A stretch of DNA of 11,589 bases from Oribacterium sp. UBA6992 (GCA_002449915.1 DJXY01000207.1:1-11589), one strand, 5' to 3'. Shown: positions 1 through 6,946, counted from the stretch's first letter. Numbers and translations are program-made. The notes: a model not told the origin generated them from the sequence alone.

Positions 1-558
1 TTTGAGCAGTGCGCCGGCTTCCTCCGGATCCGGGATGGAAAAGAGGTCCTGGATAATACCGCCGTGCATCCCGAGAGCTATGAAGCAGCAAAGAAGCTCC
101 TTAAGCTCCTCGGTTTCACAGAAGCAGACGTACGTAACGGAAAGACCCGGGAGCTTGCTGCTACGGTTAAGAAATCCGGGCAGGGTATGGAAAAGCTTGC
201 TGCAGAAACCGGAGTCGGAGCCTATACACTCTCCGATATCCTCTCAGAGCTTCAGAAGCCCGGACGGGATCCACGGGACAACGCACCTGCACCAATCCTC
301 CGGAGCGATATCCTGGATTTTAATGACCTGAAGCCAGGCATGGAGCTTAAGGGCACCGTACGTAATATCGTGGATTTCGGCGCCTTTGTCGATATCGGAG
401 TCCATCAGGATGGTCTCGTGCATATCTCACAGCTTGCCGACCGTTATGTTAAGCATCCCCTGGATGTTGTGCATGTAGGAGACATCGTAGACGTAAGGGT
501 GCTCTCTGTTGACCCGGAACGGAAAAAGATCTCGCTCACCATGCGGAAGCAGAAATAG
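1..558 (+). CDS. tex: Tex-family RNA-binding transcription accessory protein, C-terminal part (5' end outside window)
   Basis: The frame is open from base 1 and ends with TAG at 556-558, giving about 185 residues of a protein that is normally 700-800 residues long. The first visible residues (FEQCAGFLRIRDGKEVLDNT, then VHPESYEAA) match the helix-hairpin-helix region of Tex. The last ~75 residues form a clear S1 RNA-binding domain, running from LKPGMELKGTV through VDFGAFVDIG and DGLVHISQL to ISLTMRKQK. Tex proteins bind nucleic acid in the cytoplasm and influence transcription and RNA turnover; this is family knowledge. An internal ATG at 64 lies mid-domain and is not a real start. The gene converges on the minus-strand block and ends about 40 bp before a hairpin terminator. 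It is ordinary core-genome content marking the left edge of the accessory region. Confidence 0.95.
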   Translation, partial: FEQCAGFLRIRDGKEVLDNTAVHPESYEAAKKLLKLLGFTEADVRNGKTRELAATVKKSGQGMEKLAAETGVGAYTLSDILSELQKPGRDPRDNAPAPILRSDILDFNDLKPGMELKGTVRNIVDFGAFVDIGVHQDGLVHISQLADRYVKHPLDVVHVGDIVDVRVLSVDPERKKISLTMRKQK

Positions 559-587
559 ACCAGCATCCGGAGTCAGAAAGCAGACCC

Positions 588-641
588 ATAAAAAATCACA
601 AGGAGGGATTCACCGAGCCTATGTCTCAGTGATCCCTCCTT
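588..641 (-). terminator. Intrinsic terminator between tex and glycerate kinase (bidirectional, stronger on minus)
   Basis: An inverted repeat has arms at 600-617 and 625-641 (AAGGAGGGAT...ATCCCTCCTT core) with one bulged T and a 7-nt loop. Read on the minus strand, the one mismatched position becomes a G-U wobble, and the stem is followed by six T's (bases 595-590). That makes it a good terminator for the glycerate kinase transcript. On the plus strand, downstream of tex, the stem is the same but the tail (GTTATATGTTGTT) is only moderately U-rich. The rest of the gap, 642-722, holds only a weak 5-bp hairpin (686-701). Confidence 0.85.
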
Positions 642-722
642 GTTATATGTTGTTAATAAGCATCAATCATTACACTATTTTGACACTGCTTTCATAAGCA
701 GCATACAGCTGCCTATGCATAC

Positions 723-1865
723 TTATTTTGCCATCTTCATCCCAGCCTTTAAGAAGCGGAACATCCGGACCGCTCCCTTATAATACAGCTCCTCGGCATT
801 AGAGAGCGCCTCCTCCAGCGGCATCGGTCCGTCTACGGTTGTCATGATCGAGTCAATGCCGTGCGCATAAATCTTGTCATAATCTCTCCCCAGGGATCCG
901 CAAAGTGCTGCTACCGGAACCTGATGCTTTTTGGCACGATCTCCGACTCCCTGCATTACCTTGCCAAAGCAGCTCTGCCAGTCGGTTCTGCCCTCTCCGG
1001 TAACCACCAGATCCACGCCTTCCAGGCGCTTATCAAAATCAATGAGATCCAGCACAGTCTCAATACCGGATTTCATCTCCGCATTAAGATAAATCATCAG
1101 TGCTGTACCCAGACCGCCGGCTGCACCTGTACCTTGATAGTCGTCCGGATTTTTACCGAATTTCCGAATAATGACATCACGATAGTTCTGCATTCCCTTC
1201 TCCAGACGATCCAGAATCTCCGGCGTACCGCCCTTCTGCTTACCAAAGGTATAAGTTGCTCCATCCGGTCCGCACAGTGGATTGGTCACGTCACACATAA
1301 CCGTAAAATGCGCATTTTTAACCGCCGGATCCAGACCGCTCACATCAATATCACAAACCTTTTCCAAATCTTCGCCCTTGCCCATCAGCACATTTCCATC
1401 CTTATCAAGGAAGCGAATGCCTAAGGCGGAAGCAAATCCCATCCCTCCGTCATTGGTTGCGGAGCCTCCGATTGCAATAGAAATGTCTGTATATCCTGCA
1501 TCGAGTGCCGCTTTTAAAAGTTCACCAGTTCCATACGTTGTTGTATTTAGTGGATTTCTTTTATCCTCGGGAACCATTGGCAGTCCGGACGCCGCTGCCA
1601 TCTCAAGAACTGCCTCTGTATCAGACAGTCTGCCATAGAAGCCATGCTCTGTCTCCATCAGCGGACCATGCACATCCACATGCACAATCTCACCGCCGCG
1701 GGCTTTTACCACTGCCTCCGTGGTACCCTCACCGCCGTCAGCTACCGGCACTCCTCCGGTCTCCAGCTCTCCAAAAACCTCTGCAGCCGCCTTACTCAAA
1801 AGAGCGATGGTCTGATCGCTGGACAATGTCCCCTTAAACGAATCCGATGCAAATAAAAATTTCAT
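723..1865 (-). CDS. glxK: Glycerate 2-kinase, type 1 (GlxK/GarK family)
   Basis: The 380-residue product is full length for the family. It phosphorylates D-glycerate with ATP in the cytosol; family members of this type make 2-phosphoglycerate, which enters glycolysis before enolase. Family motifs appear in order: SDSFKGTLSS (7-16), VADGGEGT (41-48), GTGELL (112-117), GGSATNDGG (133-141), CDVTNPLCGPDGA (191-203), FGKQKG (207-212), TGAAGGLG (246-253) and TGEGRTDWQS (289-298). The ATG at 1865 has GGAG 8 nt upstream and no competing in-frame start. The gene lies 211 bp downstream of a PrpR-like regulator on the same strand, has its own good promoter and ends at a strong terminator, so it is probably a single-gene unit. 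The neighbouring regulator is the natural candidate for its control, but this is inferred from position only. garK would be an equally valid name. Confidence 0.95.
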   Translation of the reverse strand: MKFLFASDSFKGTLSSDQTIALLSKAAAEVFGELETGGVPVADGGEGTTEAVVKARGGEIVHVDVHGPLMETEHGFYGRLSDTEAVLEMAAASGLPMVPEDKRNPLNTTTYGTGELLKAALDAGYTDISIAIGGSATNDGGMGFASALGIRFLDKDGNVLMGKGEDLEKVCDIDVSGLDPAVKNAHFTVMCDVTNPLCGPDGATYTFGKQKGGTPEILDRLEKGMQNYRDVIIRKFGKNPDDYQGTGAAGGLGTALMIYLNAEMKSGIETVLDLIDFDKRLEGVDLVVTGEGRTDWQSCFGKVMQGVGDRAKKHQVPVAALCGSLGRDYDKIYAHGIDSIMTTVDGPMPLEEALSNAEELYYKGAVRMFRFLKAGMKMAK

Positions 1866-1927
1866 AGTATGTTCTCCATTCTGTGAATTTAAAATGCCAT
1901 ATATCTGTCATTGCCGCCAGTCTACGG

Positions 1928-1986
1928 TGCTAAGCAAAATGCAATTATTAAAATTGTATTTTATTTTGGTAAAAGAAGCAATGCTT
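1928..1986. promoter_or_regulatory. Two small dyads flanking the glxK promoter (putative operators)
   Basis: AAGCAATGCTT (1976-1986) is a palindrome around a central base and overlaps the -35 of the glxK promoter. TGCTAAGCA (1928-1936) is another palindrome, about 10-18 bp downstream of the expected transcription start. The two sites also share a direct-repeat element, AAGCAATGC at 1976-1984 and AAGCAAAATGC at 1932-1942. Their position suggests binding sites for a regulator, perhaps the Fis-type protein encoded just upstream. Short dyads in AT-rich DNA can arise by chance. Confidence 0.4.
1953..1981 (-). promoter_or_regulatory. Sigma-A-type promoter of glxK
   Basis: On the minus strand TTGCTT (1981-1976) and TACAAT (1958-1953) are separated by exactly 17 bp. 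Transcription would start near 1946, giving a leader of about 80 nt before the glxK ATG. No sigma-54 type -24/-12 element was seen in this gap, which fits the loss of sigma-54-contacting motifs in the upstream regulator. Confidence 0.6.
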
Positions 1987-2001
1987 AATAGATACAAAGC
2001 C

Positions 2002-2029
2002 CCCGTCACTTTCTGTTAAAAATGACGAG
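2002..2029 (-). terminator. Weak candidate terminator after the PrpR-like gene
   Basis: Read on the minus strand, CTCGTCA (2029-2023) can pair with TGACGGG (2008-2002), giving 7 bp with one G-U and a 14-nt loop. A modest tail follows (GGCTTTGTATCTATT). It lies between the stop codon of the regulator and the glxK promoter, where a terminator would be expected. The stem is short and the U-tract is poor. Confidence 0.3.
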
Positions 2030-2076
2030 AGTTTTGCTAAAGGTTCCATATTATTTCATATATTTTCATTATGCGC

Positions 2077-3600
2077 TTACAGAAGTTCATACTGTTTCAG
2101 TTTCCGCCACAAAGTGGTTTTGCTGATCCCCAGCATTTCTGCGGTTTTTTCCCGGCTGCCCATGTTTTCTGTCAGCACCTTAAGGATTCTCTCCCGCTCC
2201 TCATCTGCTGCCGTTTTCCGGTTTTTAAGTGGATTTGTCACTGCTGCATCCATCTGGACCTGTGCCTGTCCGGAGACATATACATCTGTGCAGTTTTCTA
2301 CACGCGCACCATAAAGCTCCTGATACAGACCGGTAATCTCCTCCGCGCGGATACTCCTGTGATCCTCCGCGATGATCAGACGTTCCAGGAAGCTCTCAAG
2401 CTGGATCCGTCCCCCGGGCCAGGAGAAACTCCGGATCACCTGCATGGCATCTTTTGTGAGCACATGGTATTTGCCATAACGCTCTGTCAAGGTCTGCATA
2501 TAGATATCCGTAAGATACGGGATCTCCTCCGGTGTGTCCTTAAGCTCCGGGATCCGTATGGCAAACGCCGCCAGCCTCTCATAAAGCTCCGGCAAAAGAT
2601 ACGGTGCAAGCTCACGTGTCTTAGACACCACGATGACATTACGAAACATCAGGATCTCCAATAGCTTCTTCTGAGACCTGAGATCCAGATTCTCTATAAA
2701 ATTGATCTCGAGTGTTCCCTTAGCAGCCTCAGCTACACATCCATTACGTCCAAACAGATCATTATATGCATCCTGTCCCGGTACACAGTCATACTGCACA
2801 AGCTTCTCACTGGAGTGCCTGGACTTATTATGCATTGCCTTGCAGAAGGCATGATACAAGGTACCCACCGGTTCAATGATCAGTTTCGGACAATCTGTAC
2901 GGGAAAACGTCTCTGCGAGATCCACGGCTCTCTGCATGCTGGCACTCTGATATGGGAAATTAACAAAAGGCCGCTTGCCGGAGATCTTGTCTTTATCTTC
3001 CCCTGACGTAAACGGATAGCTTCCCGTCTCAAACGTATCCGCAAGCTGAAATGCTTCGCGGATAGCTTCCGCCACAGCATCCTCGGTATTGGTAAGAAAC
3101 AGAGACGGAACTCCTGCCTCATCCGCCACTCTGGACACCGTTCTGCCGCCAATGATAAGATCTGCCTTATCCTCGACCGCCTGCAGTGCTGCCGGCTGAA
3201 GAAGCTCCGGATTCTGCACAAAATACTCTTTAAGTCGGACATCACACTCCGCCTCAAGACCGGACATATCGCATGCCATGTTTTTAAACATAACGATTGC
3301 AATATTTGGATGAGGTTTCTTAAGGACACGCTTGGCGCGCTCCAGCAGATCGCGGATACCCTGACGAGTCGTGACGATTTCCACAACCGGGATATTGGTA
3401 TACTGCTTGATCATCGTTGCCTGCAGTCCCCGGGCTATAATAATTTCCGCGCCCTGGTTAATTGCCTGCCGGGCTTCCGTGACAGAATCCTCGGATTCTA
3501 TGATTTTCATGAGAAACAGCTGCTTTTTCATTTCCTGCAGTACATCATGTGCAAGACGAAAAAGCTCATCATTAGGAACCAGCAGTGCGATATTTTCCAT
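2077..3600 (-). CDS. PrpR_N-domain transcriptional regulator with degenerate AAA+ domain and Fis-type HTH
   Basis: The product has 507 residues. Residues 1-185 match the PrpR N-terminal sensor domain, with the typical IPVVEI (70-75) and ADLIIGG (146-152). Residues ~210-400 align with the AAA+ core of sigma-54 enhancer-binding proteins but are decayed. The Walker A region reads EPVGTLYHAFCKAMHNKS (243-260) without the GxxGxGK core. The GAFTGA loop is missing after NDLFG (280-284). The Walker B region reads KGTLEINFIENL (294-305) in place of GGTLFLDEI. The ERLAAFAIRIPEL segment and a WPGG motif (394-397) persist. Residues ~465-505 are a Fis-type HTH (EMLGISKTTLWRKLKQYEL). The protein should bind DNA and perhaps a small ligand, but ATP hydrolysis and sigma-54 activation look impossible, so it probably acts as a classical repressor or activator. 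The start at 3600 has a modest AGGGAT site. It begins 32 bp after tetR, and glxK downstream is the likely target (inferred). Confidence 0.85.
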   Translation of the reverse strand: MENIALLVPNDELFRLAHDVLQEMKKQLFLMKIIESEDSVTEARQAINQGAEIIIARGLQATMIKQYTNIPVVEIVTTRQGIRDLLERAKRVLKKPHPNIAIVMFKNMACDMSGLEAECDVRLKEYFVQNPELLQPAALQAVEDKADLIIGGRTVSRVADEAGVPSLFLTNTEDAVAEAIREAFQLADTFETGSYPFTSGEDKDKISGKRPFVNFPYQSASMQRAVDLAETFSRTDCPKLIIEPVGTLYHAFCKAMHNKSRHSSEKLVQYDCVPGQDAYNDLFGRNGCVAEAAKGTLEINFIENLDLRSQKKLLEILMFRNVIVVSKTRELAPYLLPELYERLAAFAIRIPELKDTPEEIPYLTDIYMQTLTERYGKYHVLTKDAMQVIRSFSWPGGRIQLESFLERLIIAEDHRSIRAEEITGLYQELYGARVENCTDVYVSGQAQVQMDAAVTNPLKNRKTAADEERERILKVLTENMGSREKTAEMLGISKTTLWRKLKQYELL

Positions 3601-3632
3601 GAACTTTATCCCTTTTTATAAAAATGTTTCAT

Positions 3633-4235
3633 TTAAGACAGCTTCGTACGTTTACCTGTATGATAAAAAATAGCGGCGATATCTTCCGGACTGTCCTTAT
3701 AATCTGCCTTTCTCCACTCACGGTACATATTATACACGGAGCCTGCAAAAGCACTGACAAGCAGGCTATCCTTGCGAGTATTATGCTCCGGGATGACCCA
3801 TTTCCACAGCATATACTCCGTGATTTTGGATAGAAACAGATCTCCCATGCCACAGGATATCAGTATATCAAAAAACTGATGATGCTTATATAAGAATTGA
3901 AAGCTATGGACCATATATTCCTTACCATAGTATATATTTTCAAGCCCGGCAGCATCAATTTTTTCATCCTCTCTCTGATACTCCACGATCAGCTCGTCCA
4001 GATGCTCTGTTAAAATATCCTCTATGGAATTAAAATTCCGGTAGAAAGACATCCTCGAAACCTGCGCTTCAGACGTCAGGTCGGAAACACTGATGGCGGA
4101 GAATGCCTTACTCCGGAGGAGACGAAGTAAGGCTGCATACATTTTCTGTTTCACAAATGAATTGCTCTGCCGGCTTTTATCTGTGCTTTTATCTATGCTT
4201 TTATCTGTAACTTTATCTACGCCTTGATCCGGCAT
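3633..4235 (-). CDS. TetR-family transcriptional regulator
   Basis: The product has 200 residues. After a polar N-terminal tail (1-28), a TetR-type helix-turn-helix occupies about 30-75, with SDLTSEAQVSRMSFYRNFNS (51-70) as turn and recognition helix. The remaining ~120 residues form the helical ligand-binding and dimer domain, whose ligand cannot be read from sequence. The tail holds four near-identical tetrapeptides (DKVT, DKSI, DKST, DKSR) encoded by a 12-bp tandem repeat. The ATG at 4235 has AGAGGA 7 nt upstream; an earlier ATG at 4262 is out of frame. It lies 53 bp downstream of the radical SAM gene on the same strand and is probably co-transcribed with it. The palindrome at 5757-5775 in that operon's promoter is a plausible operator, implying repression of the operon and autoregulation (inferred). 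Confidence 0.9.
   Translation of the reverse strand: MPDQGVDKVTDKSIDKSTDKSRQSNSFVKQKMYAALLRLLRSKAFSAISVSDLTSEAQVSRMSFYRNFNSIEDILTEHLDELIVEYQREDEKIDAAGLENIYYGKEYMVHSFQFLYKHHQFFDILISCGMGDLFLSKITEYMLWKWVIPEHNTRKDSLLVSAFAGSVYNMYREWRKADYKDSPEDIAAIFYHTGKRTKLS
4175..4222. repeat. Four tandem 12-bp repeats inside the 5' end of the TetR gene
   Basis: The units are TTTTATCTGTGC, TTTTATCTATGC, TTTTATCTGTAA and CTTTATCTACGC on the plus strand, at 4175, 4187, 4199 and 4211. Each encodes one DKxx tetrapeptide in the N-terminal tail of the TetR protein. Because 12 is a multiple of three, gain or loss of a unit would keep the frame, so the tail length could vary between strains. Confidence 0.85.
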
Positions 4236-4288
4236 ACAGGCGTCCTCTTTCTTTTTCCATCATGTATTGATATATCAAATTATGCATG

Positions 4289-5689
4289 TCACTTCATATC
4301 CTTATAATTATCATAGGAACTAGGTTTAACCTTTGTTTCCGCCCAGAGCTTATCCGCGCATGGTTTCCAATGCTCCGCATACGGCTCACACTTCCTGCAG
4401 AGATGTTCTGCAGACTCCGGCGACTGTAAATCTGTGGATCTGGCACCTGTTTCCTTCACCATCTTCTGTAAAATTTCCGGATTTTCCAGCATTGGACATG
4501 GCCGTAAATGATTCTTATTAAATGGCTGATTTTCATAGTATGCCATAAACAGCGGCTGGTGCAGGATCTCAAGTAAGTTACTGGTCCGGATATTGGCATT
4601 GGAATAGTGGATAAACACACACGGCTCTGCATCACCATTGGCATTAATATGAAAATAATTTCTGCCTCCGGCGATACAGCCGCCTACAAACTCTCCATCG
4701 TTCTGGAAGTCCATCGTAAAGATACCCTTGCCTTTTGTCAGACTACGAATCTCACGCACCCTGTTTTTGACAAGGGTTCTCTGCTCTGGTGACGGCAGAA
4801 GCTCAAGAGACGCATCATTTCCAACCGGCATGTAATGGAAATACATGGCATACCTGCAGCCTTTATTTATCATAAGATCTACAAATTCGTCACTTGTAAC
4901 GACCTCGCAGTTTTTAGAGGTATAGCAGATGGATGTACCAAAAACCAGACCATTCTGCTTCATAAGATCCATGGCATGCATAACCTTACCAAAAACTCCC
5001 TGCCCTCTCCGTAAATCATTCACTTCGGAATATCCCTCAAGACTGATCGCGAGATACAGGTTTCCGACTCTCTTAAGCTCATCACAGAAAGCTTGATCCA
5101 CAAGCGTACCATTGGTAAAGGCAAGAAACGCACAGTCCGGGTGCATTTCACAGAGTTTAATAAGATCTGCCTTCCTCACCAGTGGCTCTCCACCTGTATA
5201 CATATAGAAATATACGCCAAGCTCATTACCCTGACGGATCACACTGTCCATTTCTTCCAGTGTAAGATTCAATTTATTACCATACTCTGCAGCCCAGCAT
5301 CCGGTACAATGCAGGTTACATGCACTGGTCGGATCCATCAGAATCAGCCACGGAACATTGCAATGGTACTTGGCACGCATCTTACGGATCGTTTTTGTTC
5401 CGTACAAAAAGGATTCAAATCCTAGATTCAACGCCAAGGTTTTTAATACATGCGGATCTACTTCGTTCAGCACACGGTTAATGTATTTATTTAAGACACT
5501 GTCTTTATTATTGACAAAATCCCGTGCCTTATCAAAATCCACATCCAGCTTTTCATCTGACATATATTTTTCCATCAGATCAATCAGTCTGCATACACCC
5601 TGCCCGCGGTTCTTATCTACGTCTTTTAACACAACGTCAATTGCCTTAGATGCCGCTAATCTGGCTGCTGAATGTCCTATGCTGCTCAT
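4289..5689 (-). CDS. Radical SAM / SPASM-domain protein of unknown substrate
   Basis: The product has 466 residues. Residues 1-~110 are a mostly helical, charged region of no family I recognise. The radical SAM core follows: CNLHCTGC (124-131, CxxxCxxC) binds the SAM-cleaving 4Fe-4S cluster and GGEP (166-169) contacts SAM. A SPASM-like C-terminus begins with CxxG and NGDAEPC (Cys338, Cys357) and continues with Cys398, Cys431, Cys434 and Cys444, enough ligands for auxiliary Fe-S clusters. SPASM enzymes usually modify peptides or proteins, but no short precursor-peptide gene was seen nearby, so a lipid or small-molecule substrate is also possible. The ATG at 5689 has GAGGTG 7 nt upstream. It is the first gene of a unit with the TetR gene, behind a near-consensus promoter and palindromic operator, so it is probably silent until an inducer is present. 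The family assignment is firm; the reaction is unknown. Confidence 0.9.
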   Translation of the reverse strand: MSSIGHSAARLAASKAIDVVLKDVDKNRGQGVCRLIDLMEKYMSDEKLDVDFDKARDFVNNKDSVLNKYINRVLNEVDPHVLKTLALNLGFESFLYGTKTIRKMRAKYHCNVPWLILMDPTSACNLHCTGCWAAEYGNKLNLTLEEMDSVIRQGNELGVYFYMYTGGEPLVRKADLIKLCEMHPDCAFLAFTNGTLVDQAFCDELKRVGNLYLAISLEGYSEVNDLRRGQGVFGKVMHAMDLMKQNGLVFGTSICYTSKNCEVVTSDEFVDLMINKGCRYAMYFHYMPVGNDASLELLPSPEQRTLVKNRVREIRSLTKGKGIFTMDFQNDGEFVGGCIAGGRNYFHINANGDAEPCVFIHYSNANIRTSNLLEILHQPLFMAYYENQPFNKNHLRPCPMLENPEILQKMVKETGARSTDLQSPESAEHLCRKCEPYAEHWKPCADKLWAETKVKPSSYDNYKDMK

Positions 5690-5756
5690 ATCCAGTCACC
5701 TCATTCTGATAAATTATCAGGATTCCTTTCTATAATCTTTAAAATTAAATTTTTTG

Positions 5757-5775
5757 ATGTTACAGTCTGTAACAT
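5757..5775. promoter_or_regulatory. Perfect 19-bp palindromic operator at the radical SAM-tetR promoter
   Basis: ATGTTACAGTCTGTAACAT is an exact inverted repeat of 9+1+9 bp. It begins one base downstream of the -10 hexamer and so covers the expected transcription start of the radical SAM gene. Size, symmetry and position are typical of a TetR-family operator, and the tetR gene lies in the transcription unit it would control. Confidence 0.8.
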
Positions 5776-5776
5776 T

Positions 5777-5805
5777 ATTATATGCAATTCTGCCTGATTT
5801 GACAA
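5777..5805 (-). promoter_or_regulatory. Sigma-A promoter of the radical SAM-tetR unit
   Basis: On the minus strand TTGTCA (5805-5800) and TATAAT (5782-5777) are separated by exactly 17 bp, close to a perfect sigma-A promoter. Such a strong promoter with an operator over the start point suggests tight repression and high induction. The leader is about 80 nt long. Confidence 0.85.
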
Positions 5806-5810
5806 CCTGA

Positions 5811-5859
5811 ATAAATAAAAAAGCGAGTGGACACACCTGCAGCTTCAGTGGTCCACTCG
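5811..5859 (-). terminator. Intrinsic terminator after the alpha/beta hydrolase gene
   Basis: The arms CGAGTGGAC (5824-5832) and GTCCACTCG (5851-5859) pair perfectly. On the minus strand they are followed by a T-rich tract, CTTTTTTATTTATT (5823-5810). The terminator lies 25 bp after the stop codon of the hydrolase gene and just upstream of the radical SAM promoter, so the two units are insulated. Confidence 0.9.
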
Positions 5860-5884
5860 TTGTTCTAATCTATTTGCATTTGCC

Positions 5885-6823
5885 CTAGCATACTTTATGG
5901 TTTAATTTATCATCAAAAAACTGCAGCATAAGTCTCTTGACAGATGGCTGGAAAAAGTCCTTGGTTCCATGTCCTGCTTTATGGAGGATATACAAATCCG
6001 CACGATCTTCCAGACCGGCGTCAACAATTTTCTGGTAAAAATCCTCACTTATATCTACCGGAACCAACTTATCCGCATCTCCATGCAGAATCAAAATCGG
6101 TGCCATACGGTCATTGATCAAGTATGGCGGGCTAATCCGCTCAGCTCTCTTGATCATATCCTCGTTATAATCTCCTCCCATTAAAGCACCACCATGAGAT
6201 TCGGCAACGTTTTTCCACCGGTAATGCTCCGGATCTCTGTTATATTCCTGCTCTTCAAAGCGCAAAAGCCCCGGAACGTCCACCGGCCCAAACATATCAA
6301 TGCAGGCTTGTACCTCGTCACTGTAATCCAGCCACTCACCTTCATGCCATTGATCAAGATTCATATCTGCTAAAGCCGCAAGATGTCCTCCTGCGGAGCG
6401 TCCGATAATTCCTATACGCTTTGGATCAATCTCATATTCTGCTGCATGCGCCCTCAAAAATCTGATGGCTGTCTTTACATCTATAATCTGATCCGGCATA
6501 TGTCCCTCTGCAGAACTTCTGTAATACATTGATGCAACCACATATCCTGCATCGGCGAGAAATTCCATTTCGGCGACCATCAGGTTTTTATCGCAGCCGC
6601 GGTATCCGCCTCCCGGCACCCACAAAATTGCCGGTTTTGGAGTCTTATCCTCCTCATCCGCAACCCCCATGGCAAGGCGCATCTCACTATTGCCATTTTG
6701 CAGCATAATAGACATTTCAAGGTCAAGATCATTTCCATTCAGATCCTTAACCTTAGAATATACTATACTGTCTATAAAATTGATGCTTTTACGCTTTTTA
6801 CCCGGTTCGATGATTGTCCGCAT
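5885..6823 (-). CDS. Alpha/beta hydrolase, BD-FAE-like esterase family
   Basis: The 312-residue product has the alpha/beta-hydrolase fold. The nucleophile elbow is GRSAGG (141-146, Ser143), the acid is in HGDADKLVP (probable Asp251) and the base is in HKAGHG (His285), so the catalytic triad is complete. The oxyanion segment reads WVPGGGYRG (68-76) where relatives often have HGGG. There is no signal peptide or membrane segment, so the substrate must be cytoplasmic. Relatives hydrolyse short-chain or aromatic (feruloyl-type) esters or deacetylate sugars; which applies here cannot be told. The ATG at 6823 has AAAGGA 6-7 nt upstream. It follows the HSL-type esterase by 123 bp, separated by a hairpin and a possible promoter of its own, and ends at a strong terminator. 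It may act on a compound brought in by the TctABC transporter encoded upstream (inferred). Confidence 0.85.
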   Translation of the reverse strand: MRTIIEPGKKRKSINFIDSIVYSKVKDLNGNDLDLEMSIMLQNGNSEMRLAMGVADEEDKTPKPAILWVPGGGYRGCDKNLMVAEMEFLADAGYVVASMYYRSSAEGHMPDQIIDVKTAIRFLRAHAAEYEIDPKRIGIIGRSAGGHLAALADMNLDQWHEGEWLDYSDEVQACIDMFGPVDVPGLLRFEEQEYNRDPEHYRWKNVAESHGGALMGGDYNEDMIKRAERISPPYLINDRMAPILILHGDADKLVPVDISEDFYQKIVDAGLEDRADLYILHKAGHGTKDFFQPSVKRLMLQFFDDKLNHKVC

Positions 6824-6854
6824 ACATTTTCCTTTCCAATAATCTCTTTATACT

Positions 6855-6883
6855 TCTATAAATTTCTTTATATTACTGTTCAA
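6855..6883 (-). promoter_or_regulatory. Possible promoter of the BD-FAE-like esterase gene
   Basis: On the minus strand TTGAAC (6883-6878) and TATAGA (6860-6855) have a 17-bp spacer, leaving a leader of roughly 25-30 nt. It lies just downstream of the hairpin at 6890-6926. The surrounding DNA is AT-rich, so the match could be chance. Confidence 0.4.
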
Positions 6884-6889
6884 ACCCCC

Positions 6890-6926
6890 GGAAACCCGGG
6901 TGAGTGCTTGACTTACCCGGGTTTCC
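6890..6926 (-). other. GC-rich 16-bp hairpin between the two esterase genes
   Basis: The arms at 6890-6905 and 6911-6926 (GGAAACCCGGGT...ACCCGGGTTTCC core) pair over 16 bp with a single mismatch and a 5-nt loop. On the minus strand no T-run follows (GGGGGTTTGAAC instead). It is therefore better read as an mRNA-stabilising or attenuating stem than as a classic intrinsic terminator. Confidence 0.7.
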
Positions 6927-6946
6927 AAGAGAGGATTAACAAATAT

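Noticed and set aside
861..1424. Long open frame on the plus strand opposite glxK
   Set aside because: It lies fully antisense to a well-supported glycerate kinase, has no ribosome site and reads like a composition shadow.
1866..2076. Sigma-54 promoter expected next to a PrpR-type regulator
   Set aside because: No convincing -24/-12 (TGGC...TTGC) element is visible, a good sigma-A promoter is present, and the regulator lacks GAFTGA.
2071..2664. Open frame of almost 200 codons on the plus strand opposite the PrpR-like gene
   Set aside because: The minus-strand protein has clear domains across the same bases, and the plus-strand translation shows no family motif.
4236..5884. Precursor peptide gene for the radical SAM/SPASM enzyme
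   Set aside because: The flanking gaps are 53 and 195 bp, hold promoter, operator and terminator sequence, and show no short frame with a ribosome site.
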